From positions 124,001 through 188,000 of the forward strand of contig NZ_JAAOWU010000002.1 in assembly GCF_013778505.1 (NCBI RefSeq): DNA of 64,000 bases. Reading direction: 5' to 3'. The stretch is from Pseudomonas sivasensis (lineage in GTDB: Bacteria > Pseudomonadota > Gammaproteobacteria > Pseudomonadales > Pseudomonadaceae). The position numbers and the translations under genes were made by a program. The notes beneath the pieces were generated by a model. The model searched no databases and was not told the origin of the DNA. It saw only the letters and a list, made by a program, of their open reading frames with translations. This document shows positions 8,233 through 15,974 of this stretch, in pieces. Positions within the stretch are counted from its first letter, which is position 1. Every line of letters begins with the position of its first letter.

Positions 8233-9741
8233 ATGAATAACCTACAGCGCTACACAAGGAACTTGATTAACTGGGTGCTCGCACTGGCAATTCTGATGCC
8301 GGCGCTAGCGATAGCCCATGGCGGCGTGGATACCCCCGTCGCACGACAGATCTACTGCAAGATGCTCCCGGACTTTTGGTCAGGTAGCCCCAGCGACGCT
8401 GGGTGCGCAGCCTTGGCCAGGAAAAGTGGACAGTACCCAGGCCAGCAATGGAATGAAGTCGCGCATTTGATCCGAGCCCCCGGTTATGAAGACCTGGAGA
8501 CCGTCAAACGGGAGGTGCCCGACGGCACGCTCTGCTCGGCAGCCGACAGCAAAAAAGACGGTCTGAACCTGGTGTCGGATGATTGGCACCGCACCGACGT
8601 GACGCCTCAAAACGGCAAGATGGACGTGCGCATCATTGGCACGGCGCCCCACGTGCCCAGTTTTGCGCGGGTGTTCCTGACCAAACCAGGCTTTGACCCT
8701 ACCCGCGCGCCCTTGACCTGGAATGACTTAACCCTTATCCACACCGAGCAATTCACGGTCGCGCAAACCAACTGGGGCAACAAGCCACCGGCTATTTCGG
8801 CTTCGGGCTACTTCAAGATGTCAGTTCCGGTTCCGGCACAGCAGTCCGGCAAGGCGACGCTCTTTGTGCAATGGCAGCGCATTGACCCGGCCGGGGAAGG
8901 GTTCTACAACTGCAGCGATATCAACCTCGTCGGCGCCGCCGTTCCAGAGCGCTGGTACGATCTTGGCCAATTCATCGACACCGTGATGAATGATCTCAAG
9001 CCCGGTGACGCCGTGCACTTCCGCATCCTCGACAACACCCCGCAAGCCAAGGAAGTCGTCGACATAACCCTGCCGATCACCCAGGCCAATTTGGACGCGA
9101 AAGTCTGGGGCCAGCAATTGGCCGGTCAGGTCAATTCGAGTATCGCCAAAATCGGGGAGAAAGACGGCGCCACCATTGTGTTCAACTCAGCCGACCCAAG
9201 GGCTAACTCGGTGTTCGTCCTGGCCGAGGGTTACTCCAAGGCGATGGCCATCATTCCGGGTGGGGAAACGCCTGTTAACCCAGCGCCACCGGTTGCCCGT
9301 ATTACCGGCCCCACTTCGTTGAAGTCCGGACAGGCTTTTACCTTCAGTGGCACGGGCTCGACCGGCAGCAACGGGCAACTGCTCTACCAATGGGCGGTGC
9401 CTGGGATGACCGGGGCGCAGAACGCCGCCAACGTCAGCGGGACCGCCTACACCGTCACAGAAGCGACCCCGTTCAAGGCACGCCTGAATGTGCGCGACCA
9501 GCAAAACGGCAAGACCAGCCAGGCGGAGTTCGACTTCACGGTGACTCCAGACAGCGGCGGCGGAGAATATCCGGCCTACGTAGAGGGCACACCGTACAAA
9601 GCCGGAGACACCGTGAGCAACCGCGGCAAGAACTATCGCTGCAAACCGCATCCTTACACCGCCTGGTGTGCGGGCGCGGCATGGGCTTATGCACCGGGGA
9701 CCGGCACTGCATGGGACCAGGCTTGGGATGAGATGAAATAA
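8233..9741 (+). CDS. Secreted AA10 lytic polysaccharide monooxygenase with C-terminal chitin-binding module
   Basis: A 502-aa multidomain protein. A Sec signal peptide (~residues 1-28) ends ALAIA before His29, which would become the N-terminal copper ligand. The second histidine-brace ligand is His140 in IIGTAPHVPSFARVFL, aligned with the TANH motif of GbpA/CBP21-type enzymes. The conserved GFYNCSDI strand follows. A middle domain (~285-345), an Ig/PKD-like domain (~350-440) and a C-terminal CBM5/12-type module (YKAGDTVSNRGKNYRCK, tail Trp-rich) complete it. It oxidatively cleaves chitin-like polymers outside the cell. Sitting inside the secretion cluster, it is the likely cargo, as with CbpE of the P. 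aeruginosa PA7 Txc system (from memory). Confidence 0.88.
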   Translation: MNNLQRYTRNLINWVLALAILMPALAIAHGGVDTPVARQIYCKMLPDFWSGSPSDAGCAALARKSGQYPGQQWNEVAHLIRAPGYEDLETVKREVPDGTLCSAADSKKDGLNLVSDDWHRTDVTPQNGKMDVRIIGTAPHVPSFARVFLTKPGFDPTRAPLTWNDLTLIHTEQFTVAQTNWGNKPPAISASGYFKMSVPVPAQQSGKATLFVQWQRIDPAGEGFYNCSDINLVGAAVPERWYDLGQFIDTVMNDLKPGDAVHFRILDNTPQAKEVVDITLPITQANLDAKVWGQQLAGQVNSSIAKIGEKDGATIVFNSADPRANSVFVLAEGYSKAMAIIPGGETPVNPAPPVARITGPTSLKSGQAFTFSGTGSTGSNGQLLYQWAVPGMTGAQNAANVSGTAYTVTEATPFKARLNVRDQQNGKTSQAEFDFTVTPDSGGGEYPAYVEGTPYKAGDTVSNRGKNYRCKPHPYTAWCAGAAWAYAPGTGTAWDQAWDEMK

Positions 9742-9790
9742 GCCGACGCGCATATTCATTAACTCGATAACCCCAAGAGCCAAACGTTAT

Positions 9791-9812
9791 AGGGCGCCTC
9801 ACGGCGCCTTAT
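9791..9812 (+). terminator. Candidate terminator after the LPMO gene
   Basis: GGCGCC-TCAC-GGCGCC forms a tight GC hairpin followed by TTATAT, about 50 bp after the LPMO stop and before the gspG leader. The downstream T-run is weak, so it may attenuate rather than fully terminate. Confidence 0.5.
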
Positions 9813-9943
9813 ATCGACGAACGCTACAGTTGTAGAGGTGTAATTCGAATAGCGATGCAGTACTACCGGCGGTGCCCGCTCAAACGCGGGCCGGGAGATG
9901 GCTACACAACCGCCGTGCCTTGGCACTCCCACAGGGTATCTCC

Positions 9944-10375
9944 ATGTACAGTCGCGCCTTTTTCCGCACCCGCTCCTGCGGTTTCACCTTGCTTGAGCTG
10001 CTGGTAGTCCTGCTGATCATCGCCCTGCTCGCCAGCTACGTCGGGCCGAAGATGTTTGATCGATTGGAACTGGCCAAGGTGCAAACAGCCCAGGGGCAGA
10101 TGAAGTCCCTTGCCGATGCCTTGCATCAGTACCGCTTGGACAATGGCACCTACCCCGACGAAACACTCGGCCTGAATGCGCTCACGACGCGCCCCGCCAA
10201 CGCGAACAATTGGCAAGGGCCGTACCTCAAGTCACTGCCGCCAGACCCATGGGGCAACCCTTACCTCTTCAAGAACCCCGGTACTGCGCCCAACGACGCA
10301 GAGATCATCTGCCTGGGCCGAGACGGCAAAGCCGGCGGTGAGAACACCTACGCCGACATCGTCTACGGGCTGTGA
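9944..10375 (+). CDS. gspG: Type II secretion major pseudopilin GspG
   Basis: A 143-aa prepilin whose leader ends Cys-Gly13 before FTLLELLVVLLIIALLASYV (Glu at mature +5). The body is canonical for GspG: YVGPKMFDRLELAKVQTAQGQMKSL, LDNGTYPDETLGLNAL, and PPDPWGNPYLFKNPG, followed by a GRDGKAGGENTYADI calcium-loop region. The ATG at 9944 gives the right leader length; the frame continues upstream to 9872 without support. A small hairpin (GCCCGC-TCAAAC-GCGGGC, 9874-9891) lies in its leader. It starts the second half of the secretion cluster, six bases ahead of the transglycosylase. Confidence 0.92.
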   Translation: MYSRAFFRTRSCGFTLLELLVVLLIIALLASYVGPKMFDRLELAKVQTAQGQMKSLADALHQYRLDNGTYPDETLGLNALTTRPANANNWQGPYLKSLPPDPWGNPYLFKNPGTAPNDAEIICLGRDGKAGGENTYADIVYGL

Positions 10376-10381
10376 CCCACC

Positions 10382-10846
10382 ATGCGCCGCCTGCCGCTTG
10401 CCTTAACCCTGTTGTGCTGCATGGGCGTTGCCCAGGCCAACTGCTGGCAATTGGCGGCCAGCCGTTACCACGTTGACCCGCTTCTGCTGTACGCCATCGC
10501 CAAGGTCGAGTCCGGCCTCAACCCACACGCGCGTAACGTCAACAGTGACGGCAGCCAGGACATCGGCCTGATGCAAATCAACAGCCGTCACTTGCCTGCG
10601 CTCGCGCAATGGGGCATCACCGAACAACACCTGATTACCCAGCCCTGCACCAGCGTGATGGTCGGCGCGTGGATCCTCGCCGGGTTTATCCGCGAACAGG
10701 GCTATGGCTGGCAGGCAGTCGGCGCCTACAACGCCGGGGCCAAGTCGGATCGCCAGGCGCAGCGCTCGCGCTACGCCCGGGCGGTGTGGCGCTACTACGG
10801 TGAGTTACTGCAACAACGCCAACAACTGGCGAGGCAGGCACCATGA
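10382..10846 (+). CDS. Lytic transglycosylase (SLT family) of the secretion cluster
   Basis: A 154-aa exported protein. The signal peptide MRRLPLALTLLCCMGVAQA is followed by a compact SLT/goose-lysozyme-like domain: AIAKVESGLNPHA with the catalytic Glu, SQDIGLMQINSRHLPAL, and VGAYNAGAKS. It resembles IagB/PilT-type transglycosylases that open peptidoglycan to let trans-envelope machines pass. Located between gspG and gspF and overlapping gspF by 4 bp (ATGA), which argues for a dedicated assembly role. Four Cys residues, two in the mature N-terminal and loop regions, may form disulfides. Confidence 0.88.
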   Translation: MRRLPLALTLLCCMGVAQANCWQLAASRYHVDPLLLYAIAKVESGLNPHARNVNSDGSQDIGLMQINSRHLPALAQWGITEQHLITQPCTSVMVGAWILAGFIREQGYGWQAVGAYNAGAKSDRQAQRSRYARAVWRYYGELLQQRQQLARQAP

Positions 10847-12027
10847 TCGACGTCGACGCACGCATCATCCGCGACGGCCATTTGCAGTCCCTGCAACTGC
10901 ACGCCGTGGACCTCTCCCAGGCGCGCCGGCAACTGCAGGCCGAGGGTGTGCAAGTCATCTCGCTCAAAGCCCGCCGCCAACTCAAACTGCCGAGTCGCCG
11001 CAGCACGTTCGCCCTTGGCCTGTTTATCCAGGAACTGGTGGTGCTGCTGGACGCCGGACTGGTGCTGGTGGAAGCGGTGGAAACCCTGCGCGACAAGGCG
11101 CCGCCGGGCGTCAACCGACAGGTCATGAGCGATCTGCTCGCCTCCATGTATGAAGGCAACTCACTGTCCAAGGCGATGCAGCTCAAGCCACAGACGTTTC
11201 CTTCGCTGTTGATCGCCACCGTGGCGTCCTCCGAGCACAGCGGCCAATTGGCCGTGGCCCTGCGCCGCTATCATCATTTCGAAGCGCATTTGGAAACCGT
11301 CAAAAAGCGCGTCAGCGGCGCCCTGATGTACCCCTTGGTGGTGCTCAGCGTGGGCGCGTTGATCCTGCTGTTTCTGCTGTTTTTCGTGATCCCGCGCTTC
11401 GCCTCGGTATTCGATGCGGTCACCGACCTGCCAGCCACCGCGCGCTTCATGGTGTGGTGGGGCGCGCTGGTGGACGCCCATAGCCTGGAGATGCTGGTCG
11501 GCTTGGTGCTGGTCATCGCCGCACTGGTGCTGATGTTTCGCAGCGCCGGGTTCAAGCGTCGCGCAGCGGGCCTGTTCTGGAAAATCCCCAGCCTGGGAGC
11601 CCAGCGCACGCTGTTTGTGCTCGCGCGGTTTTATCGCACCGCAGGCATGTTGCTGATGGGCGGAATGCCGGTGGTCACGGCGGTGGAATTGTCCGGCGCG
11701 CTACTGCCCGTGGAACGTCAAGGCGCCTTGCGCCAAGCCATGACCGATATCCAGGCCGGCCAACCCCTCTCTACCGCCCTCGCCCGCCATCAACTGACCA
11801 CCGCCGTCGCCGAACGCCTATTGCGGGTGGGCGAGCAAAGCGGCGAATTGGCGGCCATGTGTGAGCGCATCGCGCAGTTTCACGATGAGGCACTGGAGCG
11901 CGCCATTGAGGTGTTCAGCAAGGTGTTCGAGCCACTGTTGATGCTGGTGGTGGGCGGGCTGATCGGCTTGATCGTGTTCATGCTGTACATGCCGATTTTC
12001 GAACTGGCGGGTTCCATTCAGGGGTAA
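10843..12027 (+). CDS. gspF: Type II secretion inner-membrane platform protein GspF
   Basis: A 394-aa polytopic platform protein. Two GspF/PilC-type cytoplasmic repeats are visible (LGLFIQELVVLLDAGLVLVEAVETL near 60-85 and LARFYRTAGMLLMGGMPVVTAVEL near 260-285), each followed by transmembrane helices (LVVLSVGALILLFLLFFVIPRFA; MLVVGGLIGLIVFMLYMPIFELA at the C-terminus). It would connect the GspE ATPase to pseudopilus assembly. Start overlaps the stop of the transglycosylase. The N-terminal ~50 residues are shorter than usual but present. Confidence 0.92.
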   Translation: MIDVDARIIRDGHLQSLQLHAVDLSQARRQLQAEGVQVISLKARRQLKLPSRRSTFALGLFIQELVVLLDAGLVLVEAVETLRDKAPPGVNRQVMSDLLASMYEGNSLSKAMQLKPQTFPSLLIATVASSEHSGQLAVALRRYHHFEAHLETVKKRVSGALMYPLVVLSVGALILLFLLFFVIPRFASVFDAVTDLPATARFMVWWGALVDAHSLEMLVGLVLVIAALVLMFRSAGFKRRAAGLFWKIPSLGAQRTLFVLARFYRTAGMLLMGGMPVVTAVELSGALLPVERQGALRQAMTDIQAGQPLSTALARHQLTTAVAERLLRVGEQSGELAAMCERIAQFHDEALERAIEVFSKVFEPLLMLVVGGLIGLIVFMLYMPIFELAGSIQG

Positions 12028-12031
12028 CGCG

Positions 12032-13669
12032 ATGAGTGAGCAGACACTGCAATGGCAAGCGCTTGCGGCACAACGAGGCATCCCCTTGTCCGATTACCTG
12101 CGGGAGGTCCTGGAAAAAGCACCCGACCAATTAAGCACTATCGCCCAGCCCCTCGGCCTGCTTGCCATCGCCCCGCAAACCCTCAGTGAAAACTGGCGTT
12201 TTGATCTGCTGGCATTGCCCCAGGCACTGATCCATAACGCGCTGCCTGTGGATAACCACGGTGAGCCCTGCCTGGTACTGGGCGACCCGTTCACCCTGGC
12301 CAGCCGACACTGGTTGCAGTCCTCCAAAACCTTGCGCCAATTACCCCTCGCCATGAGCCTGCCCGGCGCGGTGAAAGCTCAATTGACCCTGGCCGAAGCC
12401 AGCCAACGGGTCATGCAACCCTTCGGCAGCGACGATGAAAGCGCCCGTGTCAGCCAGGCCGCCCAGGAAATTTCATTGAGCAGCATCGCCCGCGACGACA
12501 ACCCAGTGGTGCGCCTGGTCAACTCCATGTTGTTCGATGCGCTGCAAAGCCGCGCCAGTGACATCCATGTGGAAACCACGCCCCAGGGCCTGGTGATCAA
12601 ATACCGTATCGACGGCGTGTTGCAGCAGATGGGCCAGGCCAGCGGCCTGGACATGGCCGAGCAGGCACTGTCGCGGATCAAGGTGCTGTCGGAGCTGGAT
12701 ATCGGCGAGCGGCGGGTGCCCCAGGACGGACGCTTCAAGATGAAGATCCAGGGCCGCGAGGTGGATTTTCGTGTGTCGATCATGCCCAGCATCCACGGCG
12801 AAGATGCGGTGCTGCGGATTCTCGACAAGTCCCAGCGCGGCGAATCCCTGAGCTTGGAAACCCTTGGCCTGAGCGCCGACACCATCGCGCGCATCCGCGT
12901 ATTGGCCAGCGAACCCTATGGCATGTTGCTGGTGACCGGCCCCACCGGCAGCGGCAAATCCACCACGCTGTACGCCGCCCTGTCGGAGACCAATACCGGC
13001 GAGAAAAAGATCATCACCATCGAAGACCCGGTGGAATACGAACTGCCCGGCGTGCTGCAAATTCCGGTCAACGACAAGAAGGGCCTGACCTTCGCCCGTG
13101 GCCTGCGCTCGATCCTGCGCCACGACCCGGACACGATTCTGGTGGGGGAAATCCGCGACGGCGAAACCGCCGGCATCGCGGTGCAGGCGGCGCTGACCGG
13201 GCACCTGGTGCTGTCGTCGGTGCACGCCAACAGCGCGTTCAGTGTGCTGGAGCGCTTTACCTATATGGACGTGGACCCGGCCAGTTTTGTCGAAGCCCTC
13301 AACGGCGTGGTCGCCCAGCGCCTGGTGCGGCGCATCTGCCCGGACTGCGGCGTCGACGCCGAGCCCGACCCCGATATTGTCCGCCTCGCCCAACTGCCTG
13401 ACGCCCAACTCAGACAGGGCCACTACCGTGTGGGCACAGGCTGCGAGACCTGCCGCCACACCGGCTATCGCGGCCGGCTCGCCCTGGCTGAAGTGCTGAC
13501 GCTGACCGACAGCATCAAGGAGGGCCTGCTCAACCGCAATTCGGCCTCCAGCCTGCGTGAACTGGCGCGTGAAGCCGGCCACGTATTTATCCGCGATATC
13601 GCCCTGGCCCATGCCGCCCAGGGCGATACCACGCTCAAGGAGATCCACCGTGTCATTTCCCTTTATTGA
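12032..13669 (+). CDS. gspE: Type II secretion ATPase GspE
   Basis: A 545-aa hexameric ATPase powering pseudopilus assembly at the cytoplasmic membrane. Walker A is GPTGSGKSTT with Lys309. The Asp box (TIEDPVEYE), Walker B region (ILVGEIRDGETA) and His box (VLSSVHAN) follow. A zinc-binding tetracysteine is intact: Cys436, Cys439, Cys471 and Cys474. The N-terminal ~130 residues form a GspE-N/MshEN-like domain. It starts 5 bp after the gspF stop and overlaps the next gene by 20 bp. Confidence 0.95.
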   Translation: MSEQTLQWQALAAQRGIPLSDYLREVLEKAPDQLSTIAQPLGLLAIAPQTLSENWRFDLLALPQALIHNALPVDNHGEPCLVLGDPFTLASRHWLQSSKTLRQLPLAMSLPGAVKAQLTLAEASQRVMQPFGSDDESARVSQAAQEISLSSIARDDNPVVRLVNSMLFDALQSRASDIHVETTPQGLVIKYRIDGVLQQMGQASGLDMAEQALSRIKVLSELDIGERRVPQDGRFKMKIQGREVDFRVSIMPSIHGEDAVLRILDKSQRGESLSLETLGLSADTIARIRVLASEPYGMLLVTGPTGSGKSTTLYAALSETNTGEKKIITIEDPVEYELPGVLQIPVNDKKGLTFARGLRSILRHDPDTILVGEIRDGETAGIAVQAALTGHLVLSSVHANSAFSVLERFTYMDVDPASFVEALNGVVAQRLVRRICPDCGVDAEPDPDIVRLAQLPDAQLRQGHYRVGTGCETCRHTGYRGRLALAEVLTLTDSIKEGLLNRNSASSLRELAREAGHVFIRDIALAHAAQGDTTLKEIHRVISLY

Positions 13670-14375
13670 GCATGTGGTGTGGCTGCACAGCACCGGTGCC
13701 GAGTGGGCCGCGCGCCCGCGCTGGCGCGGTGCGCCGGTGTGGCGCGCGCAACATGAAGGCGTGCCCTTGGCCGCCTGCGCCGAGCTGTTGGAACAGGCGC
13801 CGCGCGGCCGCGTAGGGTTCCTGGACCGCGCCACGGTGCTGCTGGGATTTCCCCATGTGCATTACCTGATGCTGGGGTGGCAAACCGGGTTGTACAGCGC
13901 AGACGATTGGCAAGGATTCGCCGAGGCCACGTTCAGCCAACAAGCCGGCATCGACCCTGAGCAGTGGCAGATACACGTGGCGGACAGCGCCTTCGGCCAT
14001 GAGCGCCTGGCGGTCGCGATGCATCGGGAGCTGCTGCACGACCTGCGTGAGCTATTCAAGCTGCGTCGCCTGCCGCTGGTGACGTGTATGCCATTGCTGA
14101 CAGCGGTGGCGCAGCGGTATTGGCGGCACTTACCGGCCGACTGTGTGCTGGCGGTGCCCGAAACCGAAAGCCTCAGTTGCCTCTATCGACAACAGGGTGT
14201 GATCGATCAGGTCTGCGTCATACCCACCCCACGCGGCAGCACCTTGAGCGACAACCTGTTCACCGCCGACCTCCTGGTGGAGCGGCATGCCGCTGCCACC
14301 TTGGTAGTCACCAACACCCCGGCGGAAAACCGGTTGGGTCCGGTGCACCCCTGGCTGGAGGAGTCGTCTGCATGA
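13650..14375 (+). CDS. Putative PilM/GspL-type cytoplasmic assembly protein
   Basis: A 241-aa protein translated from GTG 13650, chosen for an AAGGAG site 7 bp upstream; the start lies inside gspE. No signal peptide or transmembrane segment is evident. By position (between GspE and PilN/O/P-like proteins) it takes the place of PilM or the cytoplasmic domain of GspL, but I see no clear actin-like ATP-binding motif, so the call rests largely on gene order. Sequence features are a Trp/His-rich N-terminus and a VTNTPAENRLGPVHPWL tail. It overlaps the next gene by 4 bp (ATGA). Confidence 0.6.
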   Translation: MSFPFIEHVVWLHSTGAEWAARPRWRGAPVWRAQHEGVPLAACAELLEQAPRGRVGFLDRATVLLGFPHVHYLMLGWQTGLYSADDWQGFAEATFSQQAGIDPEQWQIHVADSAFGHERLAVAMHRELLHDLRELFKLRRLPLVTCMPLLTAVAQRYWRHLPADCVLAVPETESLSCLYRQQGVIDQVCVIPTPRGSTLSDNLFTADLLVERHAAATLVVTNTPAENRLGPVHPWLEESSA

Positions 14376-14926
14376 AATCCAGGCTCGCGACTGTCTGGCA
14401 GCACCTGCGTACGCCTCAAGGGCCACACGTGGATTTCCTACGCGCCAGCGCCACCCGCCGGCCGTGGGTGACTGTCCTATGGCTGGGCGCGGCCGCCCTG
14501 CTGTTCAACACCTGGCAGCACTGGCAACGCATGGAGCAACAGCAACAAAAGACCGACGCATTGGAGCAGCACTTCATCCAGCTGACTCGCCGTCAGGAGC
14601 AGTTGATCCAGGCCGCCATTCGCCTGTCGCCCACGCAAAAACAGCAGTTGTCCACGTTCGCCCAACAAAAGGCCACCCCCTTCGCACTGATGGATGCCGT
14701 GGCCCAAGCCTGGTCCCGAGACATCGCCCTGACCCGCGTCGAGATCAACACACAGGCCCAACTGATTCATCTGGACCTGGAAGCCAAAGTGCTGGGCGAC
14801 GCCTTTCGATTTGCCGAGCGACTCAAGGCGCAACCCGGTGTACAGGTGAACCTGCAACAAAGCGCCCGCAAGGCCAACGACCCGCAACACCCGGTGCAGG
14901 TCAAACTCACCGTTGGCGCGGGGTAG
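14372..14926 (+). CDS. PilN/GspL-C-like bitopic inner-membrane assembly protein
   Basis: A 184-aa protein with about 30 cytoplasmic residues, one transmembrane helix (WVTVLWLGAAALLFNTW) and a periplasmic coiled-coil rich in Gln (QRMEQQQQKTDALEQHF), then a small alpha/beta periplasmic domain. This is the PilN layout. GGAGGAG is 8 bp upstream of the ATG. The following PilO-like gene begins 5 bp later. Assigned from topology and operon position rather than conserved residues. Confidence 0.65.
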   Translation: MKSRLATVWQHLRTPQGPHVDFLRASATRRPWVTVLWLGAAALLFNTWQHWQRMEQQQQKTDALEQHFIQLTRRQEQLIQAAIRLSPTQKQQLSTFAQQKATPFALMDAVAQAWSRDIALTRVEINTQAQLIHLDLEAKVLGDAFRFAERLKAQPGVQVNLQQSARKANDPQHPVQVKLTVGAG

Positions 14927-14931
14927 TGCCC

Positions 14932-15468
14932 ATGCATACCCTTACTCGCCACCTGCCGCGCCTGCGCTGGCAACTGACCCAGTGGCAACAGCGCCTGGGA
15001 TTTTGGGGCCTGCTGGCGGTGGGGGCCATGATGGCGGCGCTGGTGATCGAAGTGACGGTGATCTACCCGGCAGGCATCAGCGACAACCTGCGCCGCCAGG
15101 AACTGCAGGCCGGCATCGATGAACAGCCTCAGGATGTGCAAGTCACCGAACCGGCGGTGGTCGAGCGCTTACCCAGCGCGCAGGACTTTGCCCCCCGCCT
15201 GGAAACGCTGCTGGGTGTGCTCAGCCGCTACGGCTTTGCCATCGAACAGACCACGCTGGCCTACTCCGCGCCCGGCGACACAGGGCTGCAACGGCTGGAC
15301 GTGGAGATCCCGCTCTCCGGCCCCTACGCCTTATTGCGCAATGCCCTGGTCGACCTCTCGAACGAGCCCGCCGTGCGCATCGAGCGCGTGACCCTGGAGC
15401 GCAAAGACATCAGCAGTGGCATGCTGGACATCAACCTCAAGGTCAGTGTGCTGGGGGTGGTGGAATGA
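14932..15468 (+). CDS. PilO/GspM-like bitopic assembly protein
   Basis: A 178-aa protein with a single N-terminal membrane helix (GLLAVGAMMAALVIEVTVIYPAGI), a short linker and a ferredoxin-like periplasmic domain (ETLLGVLSRYGFAIEQTTLAYS, LDVEIPLSGPYALLRNALVDL). The helix-plus-ferredoxin-like layout fits PilO or GspM. It overlaps the next gene by 4 bp. With its upstream neighbour it would form the PilNO- or GspLM-type heterodimer of the inner-membrane platform. Confidence 0.7.
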   Translation: MHTLTRHLPRLRWQLTQWQQRLGFWGLLAVGAMMAALVIEVTVIYPAGISDNLRRQELQAGIDEQPQDVQVTEPAVVERLPSAQDFAPRLETLLGVLSRYGFAIEQTTLAYSAPGDTGLQRLDVEIPLSGPYALLRNALVDLSNEPAVRIERVTLERKDISSGMLDINLKVSVLGVVE

Positions 15469-15956
15469 AGCTGCCACTGTATTTGCGCGTGCTTCTGTTA
15501 TTGACCCTGATCAGCTGTGGCTGGCTGTTCTGGCAGGACACGGTGGACAGCCCTGCCCCTGCATCGTCACCCGTGACGACCACGCCGCAGATCAACCCCA
15601 CGACGCCAGCGTCACCCTCAGCGCCAACCTTGGCTGAGACGGTCGACCTGTTCCCCACCCAAACCTGGACACCTGCGCCGCCACCCATTCCAGTCGACAC
15701 CGCACCGCCCAAACCACCTGCGCTGCCCTTCAGCGTGAGCGCGCAGTGGCGTTATGAGAACCAATCGAAAATCGTCGTGCTGCGCGGTAATGATCGCCAA
15801 TACACGCTGTGCAACCGCTGCTCGGTGCCGGGGCGCATCGTGCCCGGCAAGATGCTCGACTCGCACTACCGACTGGACAAGCTGACCGATACGACCGTGG
15901 TGCTGACCTACATGCCGCTCAAGCATGTCAGCACCTTGCGGCTTGACACTCACTGA
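15465..15956 (+). CDS. PilP/GspC-like periplasmic connector
   Basis: A 163-aa protein with an N-terminal hydrophobic anchor (LYLRVLLLLTLISCGWLFW), a long Pro/Thr/Ser-rich periplasmic linker (~28-88) and a small C-terminal beta domain (VVLRGNDRQYTLCNRCSVPGRIV... TLRL). Anchor, flexible linker and homology-region-like beta domain is the GspC/PilP plan, which bridges the inner platform to the secretin N-domains. The CNRC pair is unusual and could form a disulfide. It directly precedes the secretin gene by 18 bp. Confidence 0.7.
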   Translation: MKLPLYLRVLLLLTLISCGWLFWQDTVDSPAPASSPVTTTPQINPTTPASPSAPTLAETVDLFPTQTWTPAPPPIPVDTAPPKPPALPFSVSAQWRYENQSKIVVLRGNDRQYTLCNRCSVPGRIVPGKMLDSHYRLDKLTDTTVVLTYMPLKHVSTLRLDTH

Positions 15957-15974
15957 CCAGGGCGGGACACGATC

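Noticed and set aside
8735..8743. Isolated TTATCCACA boxes inside genes (also near 3953, 18324, 19269, 19528)
   Set aside because: Single copies in coding sequence are consistent with chance or genome-wide background and do not form a cluster.
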